The notes: generated by a model not told the origin, from the letters alone. A stretch of DNA of 64,000 bases from Deinococcus sp. QL22 (GCF_023370075.1 NZ_CP097152.1:434001-498000), one strand, 5' to 3'; positions 9,109-18,119 are shown, counted from the first letter of the stretch. Program-made: numbers and translations.

Positions 9109-9137
9109 TTGACCTGGTTGGAAACCGATGGTACGCT
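9109..9137 (+). promoter_or_regulatory. Candidate sigma-70 promoter of the ROK gene
   Basis: TTGACC (9109-9114), a 17-base spacer, then TACGCT (9132-9137), 42 bases before the ROK start. The stretch AGTTAACTCACAAAGTAAG just downstream is A/T-rich and partly inverted, and could be an operator. Judged by pattern only. Confidence 0.4.
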
Positions 9138-9178
9138 CTAGTTAACTCACAAAGTAAGCAAACCTATCGGGGGCTTCT

Positions 9179-10396
9179 ATGACTCGAACAAAAGGCGATC
9201 CCAGCGCATTGCGCGCCCATAACCGTCAGACCATTCTGAACCACCTACGCCAACTGGGCCCAGTGAGCCGCACGCAGCTCGTCGAACTGACCGGTCTGAG
9301 CTCCGCAGCCATCACCGGGATCACCGCAGAACTGATTGAAGACCAGCTGCTCACCGAGCAGAGTACTGGTGAAGCGGGCATCAGCGGTGGGCGCCGTCCG
9401 ATCTACCTCGGCATCAAGTACAGCGCGCACTATGCCGTCGGCCTGAAACTTCGTGAAGACCGCATCGAGGGGGTGCTCACCGACCTGTCCACCCACGTCC
9501 TGGCGCACCTCGTCGAAGACCTCACCATCCATGACCCGCTGCAGGTCGCTGTCCAGATCCATACCCTCTGCAGCAAGCTCTACCGCCACGCCCGCATTGA
9601 CGCTGACCATGTCATCGGCATTGGCATCGCCCTGTCGGGCGTGATCGACGCTTTACACGGGACTGTCGTCCACGCGCCGCTGCTCGGGTGGCACGACGTG
9701 CCCCTGGCGCCGCTGGTTCGGAAGTGCACCGGTCTCCCCACCCATGTGGACAACGACGTCAACAGTCTTGCTGCCGCCGAACGGCTCTTCGGTCATGGAA
9801 AGCAGACCAGCCACTTCCTCACCGTCGCTCTCGGCAGAGGGCTTGGAGGCGCTCTCGTTCTGGGCGGCGAGCTTCACCGCGGTCGCCAGGGTGGCGCAGG
9901 TGAATTTGGCCACAACCTCGCTGTGCCAGACGGCCGCCTCTGCTCTTGTGGCCGCCGCGGCTGCCTCGAAGCCTACGTGGCTGAGCCTGCCCTCCTCGCC
10001 CAGTTCCAGGCGCAACATCCAGACCTGTCCTCCAGTGTGACGACCATCCCCGCCCTGGTGGCACTTGCTGAATCCCACCCCGGTGCTGCTGGACTTCTAA
10101 GGCGTGCCGGACAGCTTCTCGGCACGCACCTGTCGTACCTGGTCAACACCATCAATCCGGAGCTGATCATCATCGCTGGCGAAGGCACCCGGCTCGGCCC
10201 CCTCTTCTTCGACTCCCTCCGCAAAGCTGTCCATGAGTCTGCGTTTGACTGCCTCGGTGACGACCTTCCCATCGTCATTGACATCTGGCCGGACGACGAC
10301 TTCACCCCCTGGGCCCGCGGCGCCGCCAGTCTCGCGGTGCAGTGCGCGTTCGATTTCGGAACGCTGGCGAAAGGAGGGGACATGGTGCACCGCTGA
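9179..10396 (+). CDS. ROK family transcriptional regulator (NagC/XylR type)
   Basis: Sugar-sensing regulator. An N-terminal winged helix (ILNHLRQLGPVSRTQLVEL, then TGLSSAAITGITAELI) is followed by a ROK sugar-kinase-like domain. This domain has the ROK glycine motif (GRGLGGALVLGGELHRGRQGG) and the zinc-site cysteines CSCGRRGCLEAY around residue 260. The 405 residues are normal. The family binds DNA near sugar genes and is released by a sugar or sugar phosphate. It lies 81 bp upstream of an orphan sugar-binding protein and then a GH43-like enzyme, which it probably controls. Whether it keeps kinase activity cannot be read here. Confidence 0.93.
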   Translation: MTRTKGDPSALRAHNRQTILNHLRQLGPVSRTQLVELTGLSSAAITGITAELIEDQLLTEQSTGEAGISGGRRPIYLGIKYSAHYAVGLKLREDRIEGVLTDLSTHVLAHLVEDLTIHDPLQVAVQIHTLCSKLYRHARIDADHVIGIGIALSGVIDALHGTVVHAPLLGWHDVPLAPLVRKCTGLPTHVDNDVNSLAAAERLFGHGKQTSHFLTVALGRGLGGALVLGGELHRGRQGGAGEFGHNLAVPDGRLCSCGRRGCLEAYVAEPALLAQFQAQHPDLSSSVTTIPALVALAESHPGAAGLLRRAGQLLGTHLSYLVNTINPELIIIAGEGTRLGPLFFDSLRKAVHESAFDCLGDDLPIVIDIWPDDDFTPWARGAASLAVQCAFDFGTLAKGGDMVHR

Positions 10397-10477
10397 CTCT
10401 CCTCTTTCTCCGCCCAACGGGCCTGTGATGCAGGGTCCGAAACCTACGCCTTGCCTTTTTCTGCCCCAGGAGTGCCC

Positions 10478-11740
10478 ATGAACAAGACTGCCCGCTTCAC
10501 CACCGTTACCGCTCTGCTGCTGAGCGCAGTCGCCTCCCCCGTCCTTGCGCAGGGCAATAAGACCGTCGTGTTTCTTTCCGGACAGAATGAGGACGTCGGG
10601 TACACCCGGATTATCAGCGAGCTGTCCAGGGAGTATCAGAAACGGACCCCGGCTACGACCTATCAGTACCAGGGCAACACCACGGAAATGACGCAGAAGC
10701 TTCAGCTGCTTGCCGCCAGCAAGAACCTTCCTACCCTGTACTCCATCGGTGAGCCGGCCCTGCTGAGCCAACTCGCCAGCCAGGGTCAGGCCGCCGACCT
10801 GGAAGCCACCTTCAAACGGCTCGGCATTTACAACCAGCTCAATCCCGTCGCGGTTGAACTCAACAAGAAACTCACCGGCGGCAAACTGCTCGGGTTGCCC
10901 CTAGAACTCAACATTGAGGGCTTCTGGTACAACAAAAAACTCTTTGCGAACCATGGCCTCAAGGAACCCAGAACCTGGGACGAGATGCTCGCCGCCGCCG
11001 AGAAGTTCAAGCAAAAGGGCGTCCAGCCCTTCTCCGCCTCGGGGCAGCAGAAATGGCCTCTCACCCGCCTGATCGGTGGGTATGTTGCCCGTAAACTCGG
11101 TGCGGACGCCATGGACCGGGTCAAGGCTGGCACGCTCAAACTCACCGATCCCGCGTTTGTCGAAGCGGCCCGCAGCGTCCAGCAGATGGGTCTGAAAGGC
11201 TACTTTGGTCAGGGCGTCAACACCATCGACTACGACACCGCCGTCGATACCTTCCTGCAGGGCAAGGCGGCGATGTTCTATATGGGGAGCTGGGAACTGC
11301 GGACGTTCAACGACCCGGCGCGGAACAAGATTGGCGTTCAGAACATCGGCTTCTTCAATACACCGCTCGTCCGGGGCGGTAAAGGAACCCTTAACGACTG
11401 GTCAATCAATACTGGCCTGACCGTGGCCGTCAACCAGTCTCAGAATGACGCGGCACTGGGCAACTGGATGAAGTACGTCTTTGCCAACTACGCCAACCGC
11501 GCCATGAGCGACCTCGGCATGCTCACCGGCTTCAAGGTCACGAAAATGCCCGCGAACGTGCCCGGGCTCACCACGTTAACCCAGCAGAAGTTGAATACCG
11601 CCAAGAAAGGCTACCTCTGGTTTGAAGCATTCTTCTCGGCCAAGGGCACCGCTGTTTCGCAGGATAACGTGCAGCCCCTCGTCACCGGCGACCTGAGTCC
11701 TGAAGCGTACCTGGCACAATTGCAGACTGCCCTGAAGTAA
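10478..11740 (+). CDS. Sugar-binding protein of an ABC transporter (orphan paralogue)
   Basis: Paralogue of the binding protein at 4693-5961 with the same length (420 residues) and long shared blocks (AATFKRLGIYNQLNP-like and ELNIEGFWYNKKLF regions). Start ATG at 10478 has AGGAG six bases upstream and opens a signal peptide (MNKTARFTTVTALLLSAVAS ending VLAQ). No permease or ATPase gene accompanies it, so it may feed the permeases at 2864-4641, possibly as an alternative-specificity receptor. It follows the ROK regulator by 81 bp and precedes the GH43-like gene by 157 bp, suggesting one regulon. Confidence 0.93.
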   Translation: MNKTARFTTVTALLLSAVASPVLAQGNKTVVFLSGQNEDVGYTRIISELSREYQKRTPATTYQYQGNTTEMTQKLQLLAASKNLPTLYSIGEPALLSQLASQGQAADLEATFKRLGIYNQLNPVAVELNKKLTGGKLLGLPLELNIEGFWYNKKLFANHGLKEPRTWDEMLAAAEKFKQKGVQPFSASGQQKWPLTRLIGGYVARKLGADAMDRVKAGTLKLTDPAFVEAARSVQQMGLKGYFGQGVNTIDYDTAVDTFLQGKAAMFYMGSWELRTFNDPARNKIGVQNIGFFNTPLVRGGKGTLNDWSINTGLTVAVNQSQNDAALGNWMKYVFANYANRAMSDLGMLTGFKVTKMPANVPGLTTLTQQKLNTAKKGYLWFEAFFSAKGTAVSQDNVQPLVTGDLSPEAYLAQLQTALK

Positions 11741-11897
11741 ACATTGCTGGGCGCGTCCAGGAGCTCATTCCTGTGATGCCAAAGTCATTGCCGCAGCGGA
11801 TCCCCACTCGCGCCAACGCCAGCCATCAGCATTGACGGCGCGGGTACCCCAGTCTGCGCCCACAGTTAAACCGCACGCATGCCGTGCAAGGAGTCTC

Positions 11898-13004
11898 ATG
11901 ACGACGAACACAGCCAATCACGTCCATCCTGACCGTAGAGCGGCGAGGCGAACCTCTATCACGCCAGGACAACCCTGGCTGGACACCAGCGGAAACTTGA
12001 TTCAGGCGCATGGCGGGTCAATCCTGCACGATGGAGGCATTTTCTATTGGTATGGAGAGAACAAGGAGCGCACCACTGGACAGACAGACATCTGGCACTG
12101 GGGGGTGCGCTGCTACGCTTCAAAGGATCTGTACAACTGGGAGGACTGCGGCGTGATTATTCCTCCCGTGCTTGACGATCGTACTTCACCCCTGCATCCC
12201 GCGCAGAAGATGGACCGTCCGCACATTGTCTACAACCGCTTCACGGGGCAGTACGTCTGCTGGGTCAAGGTCATGCACCCGGACGACACCCAAAAATCCA
12301 CAGTTCTTGTGGCGGACTCTCTTTTCGGCCCATACCGCATTGTGCGCACGGACCTTCGGCCATTAGGCATGAGTGCCGGAGACTTTGATCTGGTCGTCGA
12401 CCCCGTCGATGGGAAAGCCTACTATTACTTCGAGCGGGTGCACAGCGAGATGATCTGTGCAGACCTCACAGAGGATTACACGGATGTGACCGGGTATTAC
12501 TCCACGCACTTTCCTCATCCCCACCCTCCGTTCGTGCGTGAGGCGCCTGCCTACTTCCGGCGAGGTTCCCTACATTACTTGTTCACGTCGGGCACCAGTG
12601 GGTACTTCCCGAACGCGTCAGAGGTGGCAGTGGCGCGAACGTATCATGGCCCGTGGACGGTTCTGGGCGATCCGCACCCCGGCGACGAGAGCCGCACGTC
12701 GTACCGTTCGCAGATCTGTTCGGTATTCAAGCACCCCCATAAGAAAGACCTCTATATTGCGCTGGCTGACCGCTGGCTTGGTGACCGTGATGTGGACGCG
12801 CAACAAGCCGCCCACATGTTTGAAACGGCTTTTGCCAGTGGACGACCCTCGGAGTACTTCGCGCGATATGAACAGGAAGATCCTGCCGTGTTCGCCGCGC
12901 CCAACACCTCTACAGCAGGTTACGTTTGGCTACCAGTACGATTCGATGGGGACATGGCGTACCTGGATTGGCACGAGGAGTGGCAGATCGAAGACTTTGA
13001 TTGA
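11898..13004 (+). CDS. GH43-type glycoside hydrolase (galactan 1,3-beta-galactosidase-like)
   Basis: Five-bladed propeller glycosidase of family 43. The start at 11898 is chosen because AAGGAG sits 7 bases upstream; an open frame extends 22 codons further without such a signal. The N-terminal part, LDTSGNLIQAHGGSILHDGG followed by FYWYGENK, resembles GH43 enzymes acting on galactan side chains, and the mid-protein motif SAGDFDLVVDPVDGKAYYYF supplies the family's acidic residues. At 368 residues it is a single-domain enzyme. No signal peptide is seen, so it likely acts on imported oligosaccharides. Exact substrate is uncertain: arabinan, xylan and galactan activities all occur in this family. 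Confidence 0.85.
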   Translation: MTTNTANHVHPDRRAARRTSITPGQPWLDTSGNLIQAHGGSILHDGGIFYWYGENKERTTGQTDIWHWGVRCYASKDLYNWEDCGVIIPPVLDDRTSPLHPAQKMDRPHIVYNRFTGQYVCWVKVMHPDDTQKSTVLVADSLFGPYRIVRTDLRPLGMSAGDFDLVVDPVDGKAYYYFERVHSEMICADLTEDYTDVTGYYSTHFPHPHPPFVREAPAYFRRGSLHYLFTSGTSGYFPNASEVAVARTYHGPWTVLGDPHPGDESRTSYRSQICSVFKHPHKKDLYIALADRWLGDRDVDAQQAAHMFETAFASGRPSEYFARYEQEDPAVFAAPNTSTAGYVWLPVRFDGDMAYLDWHEEWQIEDFD

Positions 13005-13039
13005 TCGCCCACAGGTGCCAGTGACCCCGTAGAGCCTGT

Positions 13040-13495
13040 CAAGTTGTTTGCAAACAGACCGGTATCGGCCGCGCGACGCTGTACAAGTATTTCCCGGATG
13101 TCGAATCGATCTTGATGGCCTGGCATCAACGCCAAGTTGCGGCCCACCTGCAGCACTTGACCCGAGTCCGGGAGCACGCGGGAACGCCGGGACAGCGGCT
13201 CGAAGCAGTTCTTCAGGCTTTTGCCCTCATAACCCACCGGCACCACGACACTGATCTGGCGGCTCTCCTGCACCGGGGTGAGCACGTCATCCAAGGTCAG
13301 CAGCAGCTTCACGCCTTTCTCCAAACCCTCCTGGCCGAGGGGGCGCAAAGCGGCGAACTCCGGGCGGATATCGAGCCTGCTGAACTGGCCAGCTACTGCC
13401 TGTATGCTTTGACTGCCGCTAGCAGCCTGCCTTCTCTGGCTGCAGGGCAGCGACTGGTGTCAGTCACGCTGGCTGGCCTGCGTCCCCCCCCTTGA
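13040..13495 (+). pseudogene. TetR family regulator, 5'-truncated
   Basis: The open frame starts only inside the helix-turn-helix: CKQTGIGRATLYKYFPDVES is readable from about 13049, continuing into a complete ligand-binding part (MAWHQRQVAAHL to VTLAGLRPPP). The first 30 or so residues normally present in TetR proteins are missing; upstream in this frame a TGA follows at 13022. A TTG at 13112 could start only a headless protein. The break falls next to GCCTGTCAAGT, which also occurs at the end of the IS110-type element near 44740, so transposition may have cut the gene. Confidence 0.8.
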
Positions 13496-13599
13496 TGCCA
13501 GTTCAGGCAACACAACCGTTGAGGCGCAAACGAACTTTGGGGCTGGTCTACCTCATTCGTCTTCAAAGAATCTCAGATGTAGAACCGCGTGATGTGTAG

Positions 13600-14475
13600 G
13601 AAGCTGTCCGTTAAGCGAACGTAGTTTGGCTACCGGAGTTTGATCCCAGCAGAATAGTTGGGTGACCCGCCGTGCTTCCCCCAGTGACATTGACGAAGAC
13701 ATGTATCACTTCAGGGTGCCGTATTTGGTGTGAAAGCCAGAACATGCGGCGCAGCGAAAGTATCCGCTACGTGAGGGGTTGAATGCGCTGTTTTGGATGG
13801 CCCGGACGGGGAGTCAGTGGGCGTATTTGCCACATGATGTTCCACCGTACAAGATCGTCCATGAGCAGGCGATGCGTTGGTTTGAGCGGGGGTGTTTTGA
13901 GACGCTGCGCCATGATTTGCGCCTCCTGACGCGTCAGGAGGCACTGAAGAACAACGAACCCACGGTGGCGATCATCGACAGCCGAACGTTGCACAGCACG
14001 CCAGAGAGCGGCCACCGAGCCGGATATGATGGCGGCAAGAAGCGTCACGGCACCAAAATTCATAGGGCTGTCGATACGCTGGGCAACCTCATCACGGTGC
14101 TGGCAACCCCAGCCAATGAACAAGACCGGGCACAGGTCCGTGACCTGTGCCTCCACGTTCAGGACGTGACCGGAGCGAACGTCGAAGTGGTCTACGCCGA
14201 TCAAGGGTATACGGGCGATCAAACCGCTCTGGATGCCGCAGAGCGAGGGGTTGAACGACAAGTCATCCAACGGCCCAGCGGGAAAACGGGAGTTATCTTG
14301 CTCCCCCAACGCTGGATGGTCGAACGCTCGTTTGCTTGGACATCCCGGTTTCGACGTCTTGGAAGAGATTTGGAACCGTTGTCTTCCACCCTCATCGGCT
14401 TTCACTTCGTTGCAGGCTGCCTTCTGCTCCTGAACACACGTCATCCGATTTTCGGTTCGCTTGCCGGATAGCTTC
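13600..14475 (+). mobile_element. IS5-family insertion sequence with interrupted transposase
   Basis: Inverted repeats: left GAAGCTGTCCGTTAAGCGAA from 13600, right end inward GAAGCTATCCGGCAAGCGAA ending at 14475 (three mismatches). Length about 876 bp. Flanks show TA next to both ends, a possible 2-bp target duplication but not conclusive. It lies directly beside the tRNA array. Confidence 0.85.
13662..14471 (+). pseudogene. IS5-family transposase with in-frame TGA
   Basis: The frame from GTG at 13662 reads PSDIDEDMYHFRVPYLV, then TGA at 13731, and continues in the same frame [20 protein letters not shown], which is normal IS5 transposase sequence. The remainder has the DDE residues: [19 protein letters not shown], and [16 protein letters not shown] near the end. 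A TTG at 13779 could give a 230-residue product lacking the DNA-binding N-terminus. So the gene is complete apart from one nonsense codon, suggesting recent inactivation. Confidence 0.82.
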
Positions 14476-14522
14476 TAAGCGCGGCGCGGCTCAAGTCATC
14501 GCCTGAATCCGTGCTCGAGAGC

Positions 14523-14551
14523 AAAAACGCGCCCCCTTCAGGGCGCGTTTT
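14523..14551 (-). terminator. Rho-independent terminator of the tRNA array
   Basis: On the minus strand, arms AACGCGCCC and GGGCGCGTT are followed by TTTTT directly downstream of tRNA-Pro (its CCA ends at 14557). The position at the end of the five-gene array supports co-transcription. Confidence 0.85.
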
Positions 14552-14556
14552 GCTTG

Positions 14557-14633
<77 letters not shown>

Positions 14634-14638
14634 AACAC

Positions 14639-14713
14639 TGGGGTGATCAACCAGAATCGAACTGGCGTTTCCTGATCCACACTCAGGCGTCCTGCCGCTG
14701 GACGATGGTCACC
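14639..14713 (-). tRNA. tRNA-His (anticodon GTG), CCA encoded
   Basis: Minus strand: extra G at -1 opposite C73, acceptor GTGACCA with TGATCAC, D-arm GTCC/GGAC, anticodon stem CCTGA/TCAGG with loop GTGTGGA, T-arm GCCAG-TTCGATT-CTGGT, then CCCA. The G-1:C73 pair is the histidine identity element. Pair 5-68 is C-A, a mismatch. Confidence 0.9.
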
Positions 14714-14745
14714 ATACCTGGAAAGGCCTGACTTTTCTATTGTTC

Positions 14746-14790
14746 GCCACTAAGAGACTCGATCCTTCATCCTGCGCGTCTCTCAGTGGC
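14746..14790. repeat. Thirteen-base-pair stem-loop between tRNA-His and tRNA-Asp
   Basis: GCCACTAAGAGAC (14746-14758) and GTCTCTCAGTGGC (14778-14790) pair over 13 bases with one G-T wobble around a 19-nt loop. It fills the only large gap (95 bp) in the tRNA array. No T-run follows on either strand, so it is not a standard terminator. It may be a processing hairpin, a decayed tRNA or a small mobile remnant. Confidence 0.6.
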
Positions 14791-14807
14791 ATCACGTTCT
14801 GCTGGAT

Positions 14808-14882
14808 TGGCGATCCCGACGGGAATTGAACCCGCGACCTTCCGGCTGACAACCGGGTGCGCTGCCACTGCGCTACGGAACC
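14808..14882 (-). tRNA. tRNA-Asp (anticodon GTC), CCA encoded
   Basis: Minus strand: acceptor GGTTCCG with CGGGATC, D-stem GCGC/GCGC, loop TTGTCAG giving GTC, T-arm GCGGG-TTCAATT-CCCGT, discriminator G and CCA. The outermost anticodon-stem pair (27-43) is C-A, and the acceptor stem uses two G-T pairs. Confidence 0.9.
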
Positions 14883-14885
14883 GTG

Positions 14886-14962
14886 TGGTGACCTCAGCCG
14901 GGTTCGAACCGGCGATCTTCTGAGTGAAAGTCAGACGTGTTCAACCACTCCACCATGAGGCC
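14886..14962 (-). tRNA. tRNA-Glu (anticodon TTC), CCA encoded
   Basis: Minus strand: acceptor GGCCTCA with TGAGGTC, anticodon stem TCTGA/TCAGA around CTTTCAC giving TTC, T-arm GCCGG-TTCGAAC-CCGGC, discriminator A then CCA. Only 3 bp separate it from tRNA-Asp. Confidence 0.92.
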
Positions 14963-14967
14963 ACGGG

Positions 14968-15040
14968 AGGCGACAGGCAGATTCGAACTGCCGGATGACC
15001 TGTTGCAGAGGTCTGGGTTGATCCACTTCCCTATGTCGCC
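14968..15040 (-). tRNA. tRNA-Cys (anticodon GCA)
   Basis: Minus strand: perfect acceptor GGCGACA/TGTCGCC, anticodon stem GACCT/AGGTC around CTGCAAC giving GCA, and discriminator T, the cysteine identity base. The next bases are CCC, so CCA is not encoded. It is the first gene of the array. Confidence 0.93.
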
Positions 15041-15509
15041 TCGGGGTGGATGGGGTTACGGGAGCAAGACACGCAGCAGAGCGGTCTTAGGGGAGGAGCC
15101 GGTGTTCCGGACAGGCGAGAGCTTCTCGCGGATCTCGGTGATGACCTGGATGCTCCGGGGGGCACACGCGCGGCCGTTCCAGATCCTCCAAGCGGCCAGC
15201 GAGGTGCGGCGCGAGGTGGGGGTGGAGGGGGCGGGTCGTGTTCATGCCGGGCAGTCTACGGAGTACAGGCCCGCCCGTCATCGGCCACGTGGCGGGGGCA
15301 TGGCTAGGCCAGATGGTCGGGCAAGAGTGAGCGGCGGCCTGGATCCTGTGTTGGTTCCGGTGAGAGCAGATTTGCTTGCAACGCTCCAAACCGGTTACCC
15401 CTCCCGGAATGCATGACCACCACAGCTGGGCCACAGGCGCGTTCGCGGAACGGGCGTTCCTGCACGCACGAGTTGAGCAGGGCCGCCTGTCGTTTCAGCC
15501 TGCGTGCGG

Positions 15510-15536
15510 CCCAGTCACCGCCTGAAGGTGACTGGG
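15510..15536. repeat. Perfect 10-bp inverted repeat
   Basis: CCCAGTCACC and GGTGACTGGG flank a 7-nt loop. No T-run follows, so its role is unclear; it may be an end of a lost element. Confidence 0.5.
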
Positions 15537-15564
15537 TCAGCGATTTACAGAGCCTCTGAATTTT

Positions 15565-15595
15565 GAAACTGTCTCACAGTTCACCTGAGACGGTG
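15565..15595 (-). terminator. Possible terminator of the copper ATPase gene
   Basis: On the minus strand, about 60 bases after the ATPase stop codon, GTCTCA and TGAGAC pair around a 9-nt loop and are followed by AGTTTCAAAATT. The stem is short and the T-run is broken, so confidence is modest. Confidence 0.4.
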
Positions 15596-15653
15596 GTTTA
15601 GCCCTTGACGGTGGTTTTAGCGATTGAGGAACGCCCCAGTTGGCTGAATCCAC

Positions 15654-18119
15654 TCAGGCAGCCGCTACAGGAGTCACCACCACTGGACGTTGCAGCCGCA
15701 CCCGGTTCAGCAGCAGGGCGTTGACCGTCACAATCACCGTGCTGGCACTCATCAACAAGGCCGCCCATTCGGGGCGCAGGAGAATCCCGTAGCTGGGGTA
15801 GAGCACTCCTGCAGCAAAGGGGATGGCCAAGACGTTATAGGCCGCGGCCCAGAACAGATTTTGTTTGATCTTGCTCCGCACGCGGCGGGCCAGGTCGATG
15901 CTGCTGGCCACGTCGGCTGGATTGTTGCGCACCAAGATCACGTCCGCGGTCTCGACAGCCACATCGGTTCCGGCGCCAATGGCCACCCCGACATCCGCTT
16001 GTGCCAAGGCTGGGGCGTCGTTGACCCCGTCTCCGACCATCGCCACATTCCGGCCCTGTGCTTGCAGGCTGATGATCTGCGCAGCCTTGTCTTCAGGCAA
16101 CACGTCTGCAATCACCACATCGATCCCCAGCTCCCGCGCGACCGCTTCCGCCGTCCGGCGGTTGTCCCCGGTCAGCATCACGGTCTGTACGCCCGCTGCA
16201 TGGAGCAGCTGAACGGCTTGCCGGGCCGTCTCGCGCACGGTATCCGCCACTGCGACCACACCTAAGAGCTGGCCCTGTGTCGCCACGTACATGGCCGTTT
16301 TTCCATCTGAGGAGAGCGCGTCTGCCCGCTCGGCCAGCGTTCCCACCTCCAACCCCTCCCGTTCCATCAGTTTGCGGTTGCCTAGCCACACCTGCTGACC
16401 GTCTACCGTGGCCACCACGCCGTAACCTGGGATGGAATCAAAGCTTTCCGGTGGCCGCACTTCCAGGCCTCTTTGCTTCGCGCCGGCGACGATGGCTTCG
16501 GCCAACGGATGCTGAGACGGCTGGTCAGCGCCCGCTGCCAACCGGAGCAAGTCGAGTTCATTGACGCCCTCCGCCGGGATCAGGTCGGTCAACGCGGGTT
16601 TGCCGGCGGTCAGCGTGCCCGTCTTATCAAACACGACGGTATTGACGCTGGCCATTGCTTCCAACGCCGAGGCATTCTTGAACAGCACGCCTTCCCGGGC
16701 GCCTTTTCCGACGCCCACCGTGATCGCTGTGGGCGTGGCCAACGCCAGCGCGTCCGGGCAGGCAATGACGATGGCCGACACCGCGGCTGTGAGCGCGAAC
16801 ACGACACTTTCGCCCAGCAGCATCCAGACCAGGAAGGCCAGCAGGCCGGAGCCCAAGGCCACGAAGACGAGGTACTTCCCGGCCGTGTCTGCTAGGCGCT
16901 GGGCCGGCGCTTTGCTGGCCTGGGCATTCTGAACGAGCTGCACAATCTGCGAGAGGGCCGTGTCACTCCCGACCGCGGTCGCCCGGAACGTGAACGCGCC
17001 GTTTTGATTCACAGTGCCGCCCGTGACCTTTACCCCCGTATTCTTGACGACTGGGATTGGTTCTCCGGTGATCATGCTCTCGTCGACGTAACTCTCGCCC
17101 CGGATCACTTCTCCATCAACCGGCACGCGGTCGCCGGGACGAACGGCCAGTTCATCCCCGACCAGCACTTGATCCAGAGGAACTTCTGTTTCTTGCCCGG
17201 CACGCAGGACACGAGCAGTGGGTGGGGTGAGCTTCAGCAGTGCTTCCACGGCCCGTCCGGTCGCAAACCGGGAGCGCATCTCCAGCCAGTGCCCCAGCAG
17301 GGAGAGCGAGGTCAGCATCGCGGCGGCTTCGAAGAAGACTTCTCCTCCGCCCAAGAAGAGCGTGACCACCACCGAGAACAACCAGGACACCAGGATGCCC
17401 GTGGCGATCAGGGTCATCATGTTGGCCTCAGCGCGTTTTAGGGCCCGCCACGCCGCCGAAACAAACGGCCAGCCACCCCACCACACGACGGGGGTGGCCA
17501 GAATCAGCCCGAACCAAGCCATCGATAGGCCGAAGGGGGGCATGGCTGTGAACCCGAAAATCTCTCCGATAGGGGAGAACAAGACCACTGGGACGGTCAG
17601 CACCAGACTGAGGACGAAGCGGCGCAGCAGATCGGTGGCCATCTCAGCGCCGTGCCCGGCGTGTTCGTCATGGTTCATGGGTGTGGCGGCGTGTCCACTG
17701 TGACCCATGGCGGCATGATCTGCACCCGGCTCCTCTGCTCCTGAAGGGTGATGGACGTGAGAGGAGGCCGCAGCAGGGCTGGGCATGGAGTGTTCCACTG
17801 CATGGGAGGTGTGACCCAACTGCGGATGCCCGGGCTGGGCTGCAGAAGGAGCGCGATCGGTGCAGGCGCAGGCGTAACCGGCCGCCTGGAGCCGGTTACG
17901 CAAGACGCGTTCCGTGACCGAGCCGAGCAGGTAGCTGAGGTGAGCAACGCCGCGAGTGCGGTCGAGATGCACACTCTCAACGCCCTCCAGCTGAGCCAGG
18001 TGGCGCTCTAGATCTGCGAATTCAGACGCGTCATAGCAGTTCTTGAAGGCCACCTCCAACACTCTGGTGGGCGGCGTGCTGGAAGGGCTCGGATGGTGCT
18101 CAATTGAATGGTCTCGCAT
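15654..18119 (-). CDS. Heavy-metal P1B-type ATPase, probably copper/silver exporter, with CPD motif
   Basis: Pumps a soft metal ion out of the cytoplasm. The start at 18119 is preceded by GGAGAG; a further 33 codons upstream are open but unsupported. The N-terminus has an HMA-like fold without the usual CxxC, then a histidine-rich stretch (many H with M and G, residues about 115-180). The P-type core follows: TGEP actuator loop, DKTGTLT near residue 496, and GDGVNDAPALAQADVG. The membrane metal site reads ACPDALALATPT near residue 454, CPD instead of CPC. CPD and histidine-rich N-termini occur in a sub-group usually annotated as copper-translocating; specificity is therefore uncertain. Two G/C-tract palindromes upstream resemble CsoR-type operators. 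Confidence 0.93.
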   Translation of the reverse strand: MRDHSIEHHPSPSSTPPTRVLEVAFKNCYDASEFADLERHLAQLEGVESVHLDRTRGVAHLSYLLGSVTERVLRNRLQAAGYACACTDRAPSAAQPGHPQLGHTSHAVEHSMPSPAAASSHVHHPSGAEEPGADHAAMGHSGHAATPMNHDEHAGHGAEMATDLLRRFVLSLVLTVPVVLFSPIGEIFGFTAMPPFGLSMAWFGLILATPVVWWGGWPFVSAAWRALKRAEANMMTLIATGILVSWLFSVVVTLFLGGGEVFFEAAAMLTSLSLLGHWLEMRSRFATGRAVEALLKLTPPTARVLRAGQETEVPLDQVLVGDELAVRPGDRVPVDGEVIRGESYVDESMITGEPIPVVKNTGVKVTGGTVNQNGAFTFRATAVGSDTALSQIVQLVQNAQASKAPAQRLADTAGKYLVFVALGSGLLAFLVWMLLGESVVFALTAAVSAIVIACPDALALATPTAITVGVGKGAREGVLFKNASALEAMASVNTVVFDKTGTLTAGKPALTDLIPAEGVNELDLLRLAAGADQPSQHPLAEAIVAGAKQRGLEVRPPESFDSIPGYGVVATVDGQQVWLGNRKLMEREGLEVGTLAERADALSSDGKTAMYVATQGQLLGVVAVADTVRETARQAVQLLHAAGVQTVMLTGDNRRTAEAVARELGIDVVIADVLPEDKAAQIISLQAQGRNVAMVGDGVNDAPALAQADVGVAIGAGTDVAVETADVILVRNNPADVASSIDLARRVRSKIKQNLFWAAAYNVLAIPFAAGVLYPSYGILLRPEWAALLMSASTVIVTVNALLLNRVRLQRPVVVTPVAAA

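Larger units (their letters stand above)
15041..15653. other. Gap between the tRNA array and the copper ATPase gene
   Basis: About 610 bp without a convincing gene. Short open stretches on both strands read like protein ends but lack starts (minus strand near 15190-15065, ending TALLRVLLP; plus strand near 15380-15525, ending RLSFQPACGPVTA). They may be remnants of deleted genes. The near-repeat GACGGTGGTTT occurs at 15589 and 15607. Confidence 0.5.

Noticed and set aside
15087..15434. Minus-strand open frame next to the tRNA array
   Set aside because: Proline/histidine-rich product without ribosome-binding site; a different frame there looks more protein-like, so at best it is debris.
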